From contig CM070722.1 of assembly GCA_036346275.1 (NCBI GenBank), forward strand, positions 58,751,524 to 58,815,523: a stretch of 64,000 nt of DNA. The letters run 5' to 3'. The stretch comes from Otatea glauca. Its lineage: Eukaryota > Streptophyta > Magnoliopsida > Poales > Poaceae. A model generated the notes under the pieces. It saw nothing but the letters and a program-made list of their open reading frames with translations, was not told the DNA's origin and ran no database searches. Both the position numbers and the translations under genes were made by a program. Each line of letters begins with the position of its first letter. Position 1 is the stretch's first letter. This document shows, one piece after another, positions 12,487 through 23,149 of the stretch.

Positions 12487-14925
12487 ATGGATGCACTTTC
12501 TACCGTTCTGTTTCTCCTCACATTCATTCAACTTCTTCTGTGCATCTCAGCTCATGATTTACTCTTGCCAAGCTCCTCCCTCTCCGTAGAGAGCAGCTCC
12601 GATGTGCTCTATTCTCCAGATGGTACTTTCACCTGTGGCTTCTACAAAATTTCCCCCAATGCCTCCACCTTCTCTATTTGGTTCTCCAACTCTTCTGAAA
12701 AAACTGTCGTCTGGAGCGCAAACTCTCTCCACCCTGTGTACACTTGGGGATCCAAAGTGAAGTTAAATTCCGATGGGAGCATGGTTTTAAAAGATTACAA
12801 TGGACAAATCGTATGGACCAACAATGTGAGCTCTTCTAATGCTGAACAAGCTCGGCTCTTGGACACTGGGAACCTCATTGTGAAGGGCAAAGGTGATATC
12901 ATTCTATGGCAAAGCTTTGCTTCTCCCACTGATACTTTGTTACCCAATCAGAGCATTACTGCTACCATGAAGTTGGTCTCCACTAATAGATTGCTTGTTC
13001 CTGGCCACTACAGCTTCCATTTTGACGATCAATACCTGTTTTCGCTGTTTAATGATGAGAAGGATCTCTCGTTTATCTATTGGCCAAATCCAAGTAGGAC
13101 TATCTGGGAGAAGCTTAGAAAGCCGTTCAATAGCACCACAAATGGGGTTCTTGATAGCTTGGGCCATTTCCTAGGAAGTGATAATGCAACCTTCACGGCT
13201 GCTGATTGGGGGCCTGGGATTATGAGGAGACTGACACTAGATTATGACGGCAATCTCAGGCTGTACAGTCTGAGTAAGGAGGACGGAACATGGTCAGTCA
13301 GATGGATGGCATTTCCTCAGCTCTGCCAAGTACGTGGTTTGTGTGGTACGAATGGAATATGTGTTTATACACCAGGCCTGCTTGTGCATGTCCCCCTGGA
13401 TATGAGATTGTCGATCCAACTGACCGGAGCAAAGGCTGCAGCCCAAAGATCAACATCAGTTGCGATGAGTAGAAGGTGAGATTTATTGAGCTACCAAACA
13501 CTGATTTCTTAGGGTACGACCTAAGTGTTCATCGTTTTGTTTCTATTAATTTTTGCAAGAACATATGCTTGAGTGACTGCAACTGCGTGGGATTCGCATA
13601 CTGGCAAGGAATTGGTGATTGTTATCCAAAGTCTGTTCTTCGTGGTGGTATGACCCTGCGTCACAGTGGTAGTACTGGTACCATGTACATCAAGATTCCT
13701 AAGGGCGTAGATGTGTCGAACTCCTCGATTCCCCAGTCACAACTTTTTGGTCCTAAATATGCCTTTAAATGTAGTACAGCAAACAAGTACTTCATAGCAG
13801 ATTTGTTGGATATGCCTAAGACTCGTCAGAATGAATCGAAGTATTTGTACTTCTATGGATTCTTATCAGCAATATTTCTTGTAGAGCTAATCTTTATTGT
13901 ATTAGGATGGTTTATTTTGAAGAGGGAGGGGAGGCAATTAAGAGGAGTATGGCCAGCTGAGGTTTGGTATGAAATGATAACGAACCATTTTCGCAGATAC
14001 ACCTATAAAGAGTTGGTGGCAGCTACAAGAAAGTTTCAGTATGAGCTTGGAAGGGGAGCATCGGGCATTGTATACAAGGGGGTCTTGAAAGATAAGAGGG
14101 TCGTAGCTGTGAAAAAGTTGGCAGACATAAACCAAGGCCAAGAAGAATTCCAGCATGAACTGAGTGTGATCGGCGGGATTTACCATATGAATCTAGTGAG
14201 GTTTTGGGGATTCTGTTCTGATGGTCCACACAGGATATTGGTTTCAGAATACGTGGAGAATGGCTCGCTGGATAAAATCTTGTTTGGTGGTGAGAGCACA
14301 AATTATACTTGACTGGAAGCAAAGATTTAACATTGCTCTAGGGGTGGTGAAAGGATTGGCGTATCTTCATCACGAGTGCTTGGAGTGGGTCATCCATTGT
14401 GACATGAAGCCCGAAAATATACTTCTGGATGAGAACTTGGAGCCAAAGATCGCTGATTTTGGCCTTGCAAAGCTCCTGAACAGAGGAGGGTCCAAGATAG
14501 ACGTATCACGGATCCGAGGGACTAGAGGTTATTTAGCGCCTGAATGGGTTTCTAGTCTCCCAATAACAGCAAAGGTTGATGTCTACAGCTTTAGAGTGGT
14601 GCTCCTAGAATTACTCAAGGGACGTCGCATTTCAGAATTGGAGAGAAATGAGGATGATGAGGTGGAAATGGTTCTTGGACGGATCCTTAGGGTGCTCACA
14701 GAGAAATTGAAGTCAGATGGCAGTGGACAATCTTGGATCACCGACTTCATTGACAACAGATTGAATGGCCAATTCAACTACTTGCAGGCAAGAACGATGA
14801 TGAAGCTTGCTGTCTCATGTGTGGAGGAAGATAGAAGCAGAAGACCATCCATGGAAAGTGTGGCGCAGATGCTTGTCTCAGTCGATGAAGCCGGAAGCAC
14901 AACTGTAGCAGGAGGAACTGCGTAA
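12487..14925 (+). pseudogene. G-type lectin S-receptor-like Ser/Thr kinase (ZmPK1-like), disrupted
   Basis: An intronless receptor kinase of the maize PK1 type. In order: a signal peptide with hydrophobic core LFLLTFIQLLLCISA; a bulb-type lectin domain (VVWSAN, ARLLDTGNLIV, LWQSFASPTDTLLP); an S-locus/EGF-like region (GLCGTNGIC, ACACPPGYEIVDP); a PAN-like domain (ICLSDCNCVGFAYWQG); a membrane span near 13848-13920; then a kinase with LGRGASGIVYKG, VAVKKL, HCDMKPEN (non-RD), DFGLAK, APEW and DVYSFRVVLLEL, where the usual Gly is Arg. Three lesions break it: a one-base deletion near 13371-13376, a TAG stop at 13470-13472 where the family has Gln or similar, and a frameshift near 14303-14312 just before LDWKQRF. 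Upstream ATG 12460 is also in frame, but 12487 gives the better signal peptide. Sequencing error could explain one lesion, hardly three. Confidence 0.88.
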
Positions 14926-15380
14926 TACCAGAACATTCTTGCTTGTTTGTACTAAAGGGCTATGCGAAGAGTAGGTCCTAGTATAGTAGTCCAGTAGTAG
15001 CAGTCATATTTGTGCAATAGCCATGCTATTGCTGTAACATCATCAATTGTAGCAGCAATATTTACACAATAGTCATGCTGTATTCTGTTGTAATAATGTT
15101 CTGTTGTAATAAGGCCGTCACAGCTTCCATTTTGGTGTGGCAAATTGGATGTAGTTGTCCCATCAATCGAATGCTTATCACAAAGACCTGTACAAGGTGC
15201 AGCGGACGGTTTCTGCACAACATTTCTGGATTAAAAAGAACTTATGGCAAAGCAACTCAAACTTGACTAAGATGTGGCGCGTCAAACTTCGCTAACGACG
15301 CTTGTGTATTAAGTTCTCTAAAGCTGAAGGCCAAATTCTACTCCATTTCCAACTGAAAAAAGCTTGAGTTCTACTGGATG
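14926..15380. other. Receptor-kinase 3' flank
   Basis: Probable 3' UTR and spacer; contains a short repeat of the text atagtcatgctgtattctgttg / tagccatgctattgctgt. No further coding frame recognised. Confidence 0.4.
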
Positions 15381-16440
15381 ATGAGGTAGTAGTTGAGTGG
15401 TAGACTCACTCCCCTATGCTTTTCGCACTCGGTCGTCGTCGAGTACGCTTTGCTTAGCAGAGGCGGGATAGCATCATTATCATTAGTGCCCATCGGTGGA
15501 TGCTTTTCTTTTTTTTTCTCTCTCTCTTCCTGCCGTTTCATAGGAACATGCAGGGAAATTCAGGAACACACAGTTGAGTCCAAATTAAACTTCCTTTTCT
15601 GTCACGGGCTAATTTCTGTGTTCATGTGGGCACACGAGACAAGAATTAAACCGATCGATAAAGTTCAATGAATAAACACAATAAATTATTTAAGAGGTGT
15701 TATCATTCTTTTAACCCGCTTTATTTCCGCATCAGTATTTTTTGTTTAACATGGCATAACATACGGCGGAAGTAGCATATGTTGAGAAACAATTCAAGTT
15801 TCTACTTAGAATCCCATGAAATTCCCCTGTTTCAAGAGGAGTCTTATTCTCTTACTGTGTTGTTATCACCACGCAATTGAACCAATTGAGTTACTTATCT
15901 GCTTCACGAAGCACAAGTGGGTTTACATGCTACTAAAGCTCTAGGAGTATGCATCAGCCAGCTGAGACGAGATGCAATTCTATAACGATTCAAACATGAA
16001 AGAAAGAAGTACACAATTCTCTGCAACTTGTGTAGTCACCATCCCATGCTCGTTATTTATGCAACTTGTGTACTCATCATGGCATGCTCATGATTTCCTT
16101 TAGAAATCAAGTGCAAGTGGATACACCGAAAGGGATGATCAACCTTAAATCATGGTTGGCTATGCACAAAGTGCTATACAATGGTCGTGTTCAATTGTTT
16201 TAAGGCTTGAACTTTCATGTCCTGTTACTGTCAGATGTAAGCTTCTTTGGAGAGAAAAAAGAGACATGTGCCACCCCGGAAAATAATCTTAAACGAGACA
16301 ATTCTACAGTTTGATTTTAAAATGGAAAGATAAAGACAACACACCTAAGTATTCATCGAATATTTATTGACGACAAAGAAGCTGTTGCTCTTTGGGGGAA
16401 AAGGTGGACATCGGACATATTAGGATGTGTGCATTTGCAA
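15380..16440 (+). repeat. Diverged duplicate of the kinase upstream region
   Basis: Blocks in the same order as 11.0-11.86 kb: acacagttgagtcca with gggcacacgagacaag (about 15565-15680), agcacaagtgg with gctctaggagtatgcatcag and ccagctgagacgag (about 15897-15975), and a ctttgggggaaaagg...catattagg block (about 16392-16425), matching tgtttgggagggaaagg...catattagg at 11830-11860. It suggests a tandem segment duplication in which the second kinase copy was lost. The alignment is gapped. Confidence 0.55.
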
Positions 16441-16537
16441 AACATTATGCACAAAATTTTAACCAAATTTTGGTAAAATTTTGTGAGACAAATTTATCAT
16501 CAAACCAAAATACCTAAACCGGACTTTTGTGTAGGGC

Positions 16538-16790
16538 ATGGAGGGGGAGTTTCTTATGCTTTTCGATATTAATGGAAGAGGCCATAAGTTGTTTCCAACA
16601 GTTTATGCACTCTGGAAGGTTCCTGATCTGTTGCTTGCTTTTACACTTGAGGGTGGTGAGGTTTCATGCTTCATTATTGGTGGCGCTGATCTGATGTTTC
16701 CAGCTACAGGCCCATCATCAATGCCATCATGTTCAACGAGCCCGTGCTATTCCAGACCATGGGCTTCGAGGACAACGGCATTGGAATTAA
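16538..16790 (+). pseudogene. Chimeric gene fragment: eIF2D (ligatin) piece fused to hexose transporter piece
   Basis: Residues from about 16565 read FDINGRGHKLFPTVYALWKV then PDLLLAFTLEGGEVS and FIIGGADLMFP, the conserved N-terminal region of translation initiation factor eIF2D. At about 16701, directly after LMFP, the DNA switches to sequence that in another frame reads IINAIMFNEPVLFQTMGFED, which matches the QLTGINAIMFYAPVLFQTMGF segment of plant STP/MST sugar transporters, with damage. Neither piece is a whole exon set and there is no intact frame. Fusion of two unrelated host gene fragments is the hallmark of transposon-mediated capture (Helitron, Pack-MULE or similar), but I found no flanking termini. 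It is inferred non-functional. Confidence 0.7.
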
Positions 16791-18130
16791 TTGGGCTGGC
16801 AGTTAATTGGTGTTTTTTGAGTTATTTTTAAGCCATTGCTATTTGCTGCTGTTGTTAAAAAACATGTAACACAAGTTTATCGGTCCCAATTCGGCGATTT
16901 CGACTCGCCACAACTCCGTTCCACAACTCTATTTTATATTGAGCGTTGACCCGCGCTCTCCCCGACGACTGTTCCAGCGCCGATACAAGTTCGTCAAATT
17001 CATCGCCCGCGCCATTGCATTCATGAGGGATTAATCATTAGCGATTTCTTCGACGATTCATCATCTATTGTGGGTTATTGCGGCAAGATCCGCACATATA
17101 GAGTCTTGTGGAGTTGCAGGTATTTTTCAACTCAATGAGTTAATTTGGGCTATATTTGATTAAGGAGACTTTGAGAAAAAAATAAATAATGTCAGTTGAG
17201 GAGGTAATTGAATTTGAAATTTGATGACACCTTGATGGTAGCTAGAATTATACTCTTTGGAGTCTTGCTGGTTAAAAGTGAAGGTTTTGCTCCAATGTCA
17301 GATTGAGATGAAGGTTTGAAGAGCAAGGAGTTTGTTTCTGCGTGGATGTTACAACGTTGCTTAGTTGTCATTGCTCGATAAGAAGGGTCTACTCAATTTA
17401 TACTCCATTGATGGCATAAGAGTTTTTCTTAATCTTGACATTTTTGCAAGAACAGTTTCAACCATGTCATGGATTTTCAGTAGACAGTTTGAAGTACGTG
17501 ATGACTACACGTGCAACTGTGCAAGTTGCTATTTCAATGAGTATTATTTGCAAAATTTTGTATTCCATGTGGAACATGTCAAAAATCTATGTTATGAGTT
17601 CTTCGCTATCTACCAAGCACCACAGGTGATGTCTTGACTTATGTCGTTTGATGATTAAGCGTTTGTTTCAGGAGGTCAGTTGCACAGACTCAGAGGGTGA
17701 TGAATAATTGAAGACCCAGATTTCTTCGTCTGCTTTGTTGATAGTTGTGTATTTGAATTGACTGTTCTAGTCTTTCCCTTGACCTTCTGGTGGTTTGCTC
17801 AATCTTGCTTTATGAGAAGCGTTTGGATAAGACTATTTTAATCTTTGTCATTTGCATTATAAGTGTTCGGATTGACTGTTCCAGTCTTCTTTGTTCAATA
17901 GTGACGTACTTGTACCATGGTGCTCTATTACCCTTCGGGGGTTTTCGGAGATAATTTCATTATGGATTTTAAGTTATGATGAGGTTTGTTAGAGATTACT
18001 CAAATATCTCTATTTACATATCTTTTGATTTTATCCAAATAGATTGTTAGTCCAAATCTGCTACAACTCAGTCTCTTATGGTTATTTAAGTCACACCTCT
18101 ATACATGTAATTCTTGAACCATTATAGTGA
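16791..18130. other. Spacer after the chimeric fragment
   Basis: A GC-richer block at about 16880-17050 looks like former coding DNA, but no family was recognised. 17360-17640 has an open frame with no recognisable similarity. The phrase attgactgttc(t/c)agtctt recurs near 17757 and 17873. No gene called. Confidence 0.35.
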
Positions 18131-19531
18131 ACTAGCAAGATGGCCCGCGCATTTGCGCGTGCATCATTTTAAAGTATGTTTAAATGACTTGACAATATAT
18201 ATGCGATTTTTCTTTTCAAAAATAGATCAATACAAAACACAATTTGTGATATTTTGATATTGTATATTATAGGAGAGAATATATTTACTCCGTTTCTCAG
18301 TACTTATCACATGTGACCGAAACTTTCTTCTACGAATACTTGCATAGAAAAATAGTAAACATAGCATAACATAATATTTTCTATTTATATCATCATCTCT
18401 TAATTTCATTATTACAATGTTTATCTCTTTCTTTCAGTACTTCTTTTATTGCACATCATATTGCTCATACCGGTATAACTGAGTGAACAACTGTCGATGT
18501 ACCACCCTCTTAATCTCTTCGTTCCGTGGAGATCCACCAAATAAAGAGTTAGATTTTTTTTGAAAATTTTTAGTATATTCTATATTATTTTAGCAACTAT
18601 AAAAAAATGTGTAATCGAATTTTATTACATAATAGTTAATAATATATATGTATATATATATATATATCTACTCAATAGCATCTAATGGTCAATATGATGC
18701 ATTTTTAATTAGGGTCCACCAGATTAAAGGTTAGATATTTTGCTTTTTTGTGAGAAATTTTAGTCTATTTTTAAAGATCCAATGGCAGTTGTAAATAAAG
18801 CCCACCAGATTAAGGGCTAGATATTTTGTTTTTTTGTGAGAATTTCTAGTCTAACTCTCATGGGCTTTATTTCTAGTCTATTTCTCAAAGATCCAATGGC
18901 AATTGTAAAAAAGGCCCATAAGATTAAGGGCTAGATATTTTGCTTTTTTTGTGAGAATTTTTAGTCTATTTCTCAAAGATCCAATGGCAATTGTAAATAA
19001 AGCCCACCAAATTAAGGGTTAGATATTTTGTTTTTTTGTGGGAATTTCTAGTCTAACTCTCATGGGCTTTATTTCTAGTCTATTTCTCAAAGATCCAATG
19101 GCAATTGTAAATAAGGCCCATAAGATTAAGGGCTAGATATTTTGCTTTTTTGTGGGAATTTGTAGTCTATTTTTTTTCTTAGCGACTCTCATGAGCTATT
19201 TCTCAAAGATCCAATGGCAATTGTAAAAAAGGCCCATAAGACTAAGGGCTAGATATTTTGCTTTTTTGTGATAATTTTTAGTCTATTTCTCAAAGATCCA
19301 ATGGCAATTGTAAATAAAGCCCACCAAATTAAGGGTAAGATATTTTGTTTTTTTGTGGGAATTTCTAGTCTAACTCTCATGGGCTTTATTTCTAGTCTAT
19401 TTCTCAAAGATCCAATGGCAATTGTAAATAAGGCCCATAAGATTAAGGGCTAGATATTTTGCTTTTTTTTGTGGGAATTTCTAGTCTATTTCTCTTTTTT
19501 CTTAGCGACTCTCATGAGCTTTTAATATATA
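18131..19531 (+). repeat. Repeat family A, copy 1 (1.40 kb, complete)
   Basis: Starts actagcaagatggcccgcgc, with the small inverted repeat GCGC-ATTT-GCGC, and ends tcatgagcttttaatatata. A unique 5' part (to about 18660) is followed by the (TA)n-adjacent phrase tactcaatagcatctaatgg and then an internal array (18722-19530). The 3' end directly abuts copy 2. No coding capacity. The ends lack the TC...CTRR signature of Helitrons, and there are no terminal inverted repeats, so the class is left open. Confidence 0.7.
18722..19530 (+). repeat. Internal array of repeat A, seven units alternating ~88 and ~114 bp
   Basis: The anchor gatccaatggca occurs at about 18776, 18890, 18979, 19092, 19208, 19294 and 19409, giving spacings of 114, 89, 113, 116, 86 and 115. 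Long units carry an extra ctctcatgggctttatttct-type or ttcttagcgactctcatgag-type segment. Every unit contains attaagggctagatattttg(c/t) followed by a T run. Confidence 0.75.
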
Positions 19532-20058
19532 ACTAGCAAGATGGCCGGCGCATTTGTGCGTGCATCATTTTTAAAGTATGTTTAAATGACTTGATAATAT
19601 ATATGCGATTTTTTCTTCAAAAATAGATCAATACAAAACACAATTTGTGATATTTTGATATTGTATATTATAGGAGAGAATATATTTACTCCGTTTCTCA
19701 GTACTTATCACATGTGATCGAAACTTTCTTCTACGAATACTTGCATAGAAAAATAGTAAACATAGCATACATAATATTTTATATTTATATCATCATCTCT
19801 TAATTTTATTATTACAATATTTGTCTCTTTCTTTCGGTACTTCTTTTATTGCACATCATATTGCTCATAGTGGTATAACTGAGTGAACAACTGTCGATGT
19901 ATCACCCTCTTAATCTCTTCATTCCGTGGAGATCCACCAAATAAAGAGTTAGAATTTTTTTTGAGAACTTTTAGTATACTTTGTATTATTTTAGCGACTA
20001 TAAAAAATGTGTAATCAACTTTTATTACATAATAGTTAATAATATATATATATATATA
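19532..20058 (+). repeat. Repeat family A, copy 2, 5' half
   Basis: Near-identical to 18131-18660, differing at only a few percent of positions (for example ggccggcgc for ggcccgcgc). It begins exactly where copy 1 ends and stops in a (TA)n tract at about 20041-20058. The matching 3' half resumes at about 21742. Confidence 0.75.
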
Positions 20059-21689
20059 CAAATCAAATTACTTACCTTATTTTATTTCTCACCTTAAATT
20101 AGCATATTTCTAAAATTTTAATTCTGAATAAAATGAAAAATTATATTTTTCACTTAGTATGGAATTAAAAAATAATCCCTAATTTCCTTTTATTTTTATT
20201 CTCATGTTATTTATATTTAATTTCGAATTTCAAGTTTTGATTTAGAATTTGTATGAAAATCAAATGACTAATTTCATTTTGTTTTTTATTCTGAATTTAT
20301 GTTAATTTTTATTTAATTTTGCATATCGGTTGTACGGTATAAATCGTATACAAATCCAACTAGTATTTTTTATATAATTTATATTCTGTATTTTAGCAAT
20401 GTACATGTTTAATTTGGACTTCATATGAAAGTTAAATGGTTGATTTTTATTTATTTATTATTCTGAATTTCTATTATTTTTATTATTCTTAGTATGGGCT
20501 TTTTCTTTTAATCTAAGCAATTGATTTTATTTTTATTTAGTTTTGAATATTAGTTTTGGATTACAATTGATAATACAAATCCAATTGCTAATTTTTACCT
20601 AATTTTTTTTCTGAATTTTAGTAATGTACGTGTTTTAATTTAGAGTTCATATGAAAATCAAATGTCTAATTTATGTTTATTTTTTATTTTGAATTTTTGT
20701 TAATTTTTTGTTGTACTTCACATAGACTCTTTCTTTTAATCTAAGCCGTTATAATTCGGATCCGCTAGATAGACGATTAGACGTTTTTTAAAATAGTAAC
20801 ATCAAATCTAATAGCTATTATAGTTCAACTTAGTTAAGGTTCACTAAATTAAGGGTTATATGTTTTGCTTTTTTATGAGAATTTATAGCATTTTATTTTC
20901 TTAACAACTCTACATGATATGCTATTGAAGCGCCGTAGGACCGGTCTTGACCCCGTGACCCAGTATAGGATGGGCATAATGCCTTCTGATGAAGCTCAGA
21001 ACACTATTACCACATCAATTTGTTTCCTATGATCAGGTCGGTGCCATACTTGGTGTTGAATCTATCATAGACGAACCAAGAGATAAAAAAGAATAAATCT
21101 AAGGAATCCTGATTTTGTGGGAGTTAGATTGGGAGATGAAGAGGTGCACTCTTCCACGTCAAGAAAGAAGCAGCGATTTCTGTTTTTGTTTTCTGGCTAC
21201 GCAAGTAAAAGGATTCGAAGGTTGATCGAGCTTGTGCAATGTTATTATTTTCCCATTCTTTTCTTTCCTCGGGAGCACTTGGTCGGGGAGCACCAGCAGA
21301 CACCATGGCGTCCAGGGGATAAGTCTATATAGAGTAAATGTCTTGATTTATTTGTTTCTCAACAAAACTGATCTACTTTTAAGGAGTTCTTAGAAAAACC
21401 AAATCAAATACAAATTAGTTTTAGGGCTGCGTAACTTTTATGTTATGGCTGAACCAACATGAGGTCATTTGTATTTTCTTTAATTGCATGCATTGAGTCA
21501 CATCGGTGTGTATTGTCTCCTATAAGGCCAAGGTGCGTCCAATATAATGTTAGAGTTCATGTGCTGATTTGTTAGTTATGATTTACTAATCAAAATTATA
21601 ATTAGGTTTAATCACACATGAGATCCAGATGTATCGATCCGCTCCTACCATGTAAGTTTTGTCTTTTATTTTGATTTTGTACTACAAAG

Positions 21690-21690
<1 letters not shown>
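20059..21690. mobile_element. Insertion splitting repeat A copy 2 (~1.63 kb, unclassified)
   Basis: The 5' half of copy 2 ends in (TA)n at 20058 and the 3' half resumes after (TA)n at about 21691-21752, so the DNA between them is extra relative to copy 1. Its first 870 bp are extremely AT-rich, made of diverged repeats of attttaattctgaat / attttgaatttttgttaat. They end in a block (about 20740-20930: cttttaatctaag, aattaagggttata, gagaatttatag) related to the repeat A array and present in inverted orientation at 60.79-61.62 kb. The last ~760 bp (20935-21690) are ordinary-composition DNA of unknown origin. No transposon protein seen. Confidence 0.5.

Positions 21691-21752
<62 letters not shown>
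21691..21752. repeat. (TA)n microsatellite
   Basis: Almost pure TA dinucleotide over about 60 bp, interrupted once by a TT. It marks the right junction of the insertion within repeat A copy 2. Confidence 0.9.
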
Positions 21753-21781
21753 ACTCAATAGCATCTAATGGTCAATATGAT

Positions 21782-22731
21782 TGACAAGTATTTATACAAT
21801 GGGTACCCCCGCGGCCCGGAGTAACGAACGGGTTGTCCCACGTCCGGCTCCGACCAAAGGCCTCGCCGGTCTACAAAAGACATTCGACCCCGACTTAACA
21901 AAGCTGCTCCAAGGCCGTCCCCGACCTAACGGGGCGTCCGACCCCCGCCATAGGTCGGACTCCCCGCCAGCTCCGACAAAGCTGAGGCGATCACCGTCAA
22001 GGTCCAGGTGTCAGGCCTCCTTCGGCCATCGGCCACGTGGTCTGTGGACCCAACCACTCGAAGTGACCGTGCGAGGGCAAGTGGCTCCTTTCCAAGACAG
22101 CACGAAGGCTGCTAAAGTCAAAGACTCCAGTCTCATCGTCCGGTCACGCACAGTACGGAGATACGCTCCCTCCCGAGGCAGCACCAGAATCACACACTAT
22201 GACGTCAGTGCCCGTCAGAACCGCAGAAGGCAGGTGCGCTGTTTCCAAATGAAGCAGCAGACTGATCTACTCGACGAGCCCACCAACCCGATATGGGCAG
22301 AAGAGGGGGTCGATCAACAACCGAGACCTAGGGTCAGGGCTAGCATAGAGATCTTCACCCTTCTTTTTCTCAACTTCCCATGTAACCTGCCCCCTCCGAC
22401 TATATAAAGGGAGGCAGGGTCTTCTAGGACGGGGGACACTCTAGGGCGAATTCTCTTACGCTCTCTTGGACGGTCTCTCAGACTTCCTTTCACTTAGCCC
22501 TTACGAACAGACAGCATGCGTTCTCGTGCTCGAGCTCCTGGTTCCCACTTGTAAACACGGTGCAGTCTCCTGCACCTGAATCAATACGATAAACGCCACA
22601 CGAACTGGAGTAGGGACATTCAGCCCGAACTAGTATACATTCTGGGCCTTTAGGTCTAACCATTCAAGGAGAGGGAGCGCGCGGCCCCTTAGACTTACAA
22701 ATTTACTTGCCGGTGATACGAAACCCCGACA
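21782..22731 (+). mobile_element. Solo LTR (950 bp) with 5-bp target duplication ATGAT
   Basis: Begins TGACAAG and ends CCCCGACA, flanked by ATGAT at 21777-21781 and 22732-22736. Deleting the LTR and one duplication restores the phrase gtcaatatgat-acatttttaat, matching 18690-18706 of copy 1, so the call does not rest on termini alone. A TATA box (gactatataaagggaggc) lies at about 22399-22416, with the presumed transcript start just downstream, so the LTR reads on the plus strand. Its base composition (GC-rich, ccgacc/cggcc rich) contrasts with the AT-rich host. No gag or pol adjoins. Gypsy-type is likely. Confidence 0.88.
22399..22416 (+). promoter_or_regulatory. TATA box of the solo LTR promoter
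   Basis: ctatataaaggga in a GC-rich context within the LTR, followed about 30 bases later by gtcttctaggacggg, a plausible R-region start. It gives the LTR orientation. Activity is unknown. Confidence 0.55.
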
Positions 22732-23149
22732 ATGATACATTTTTAATTAGGGTCCACCAGATTAAAGGCCAGATATTTTGCTTTTTGGTGAGAATTTCTA
22801 GTTTATTTCTCAAGATCTAATGGCAGTTGTAAATAAAGTCTACCAGATTAAGGGCTAGATATTTTGCTTTTTGTAGGAATTTCTAGTCTAACTCTCATGG
22901 GTTTTATTTCTAGTCTATTTCTCAAAGATTCAATAGCAGTTGTAAATAAAGCCCATAAGATTAAGGGCTAGATATTTTGCTTTTTTGTGAGAATTTCTAG
23001 TCTATTTCTCTTTTTTCTTAACGACTCTCACGAGCTTTTAATATATAATAGATAGATTACTTCCTTTGGTTTTTTCTATAATTATTTTTTTATATTAAAT
23101 CTTGTTTTAGTTATTTTACTGTGCTAATCCTAACAAGCGATAAGGCTAG

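Larger units (their letters stand above)
21742..23047 (+). repeat. Repeat family A, copy 2, 3' half (interrupted by a solo LTR)
   Basis: tactcaatagcatctaatgg at 21752 matches copy 1 at 18668. After the LTR the array resumes (cattttttaattagggtccacc) with about three units and ends cacgagcttttaatatata at about 23047, as copy 1 does. The duplicated ATGAT and the restored continuity with copy 1 confirm the LTR insertion point. Confidence 0.72.

Noticed and set aside
21781..22407. 208-codon open frame
   Set aside because: It coincides with the U3 part of the solo LTR and has no conserved protein motif.
18131..23047. Helitron classification of repeat family A
   Set aside because: The ends lack 5' TC, 3' CTRR and the usual 3' hairpin just before it; head-to-tail abutment alone is not enough.
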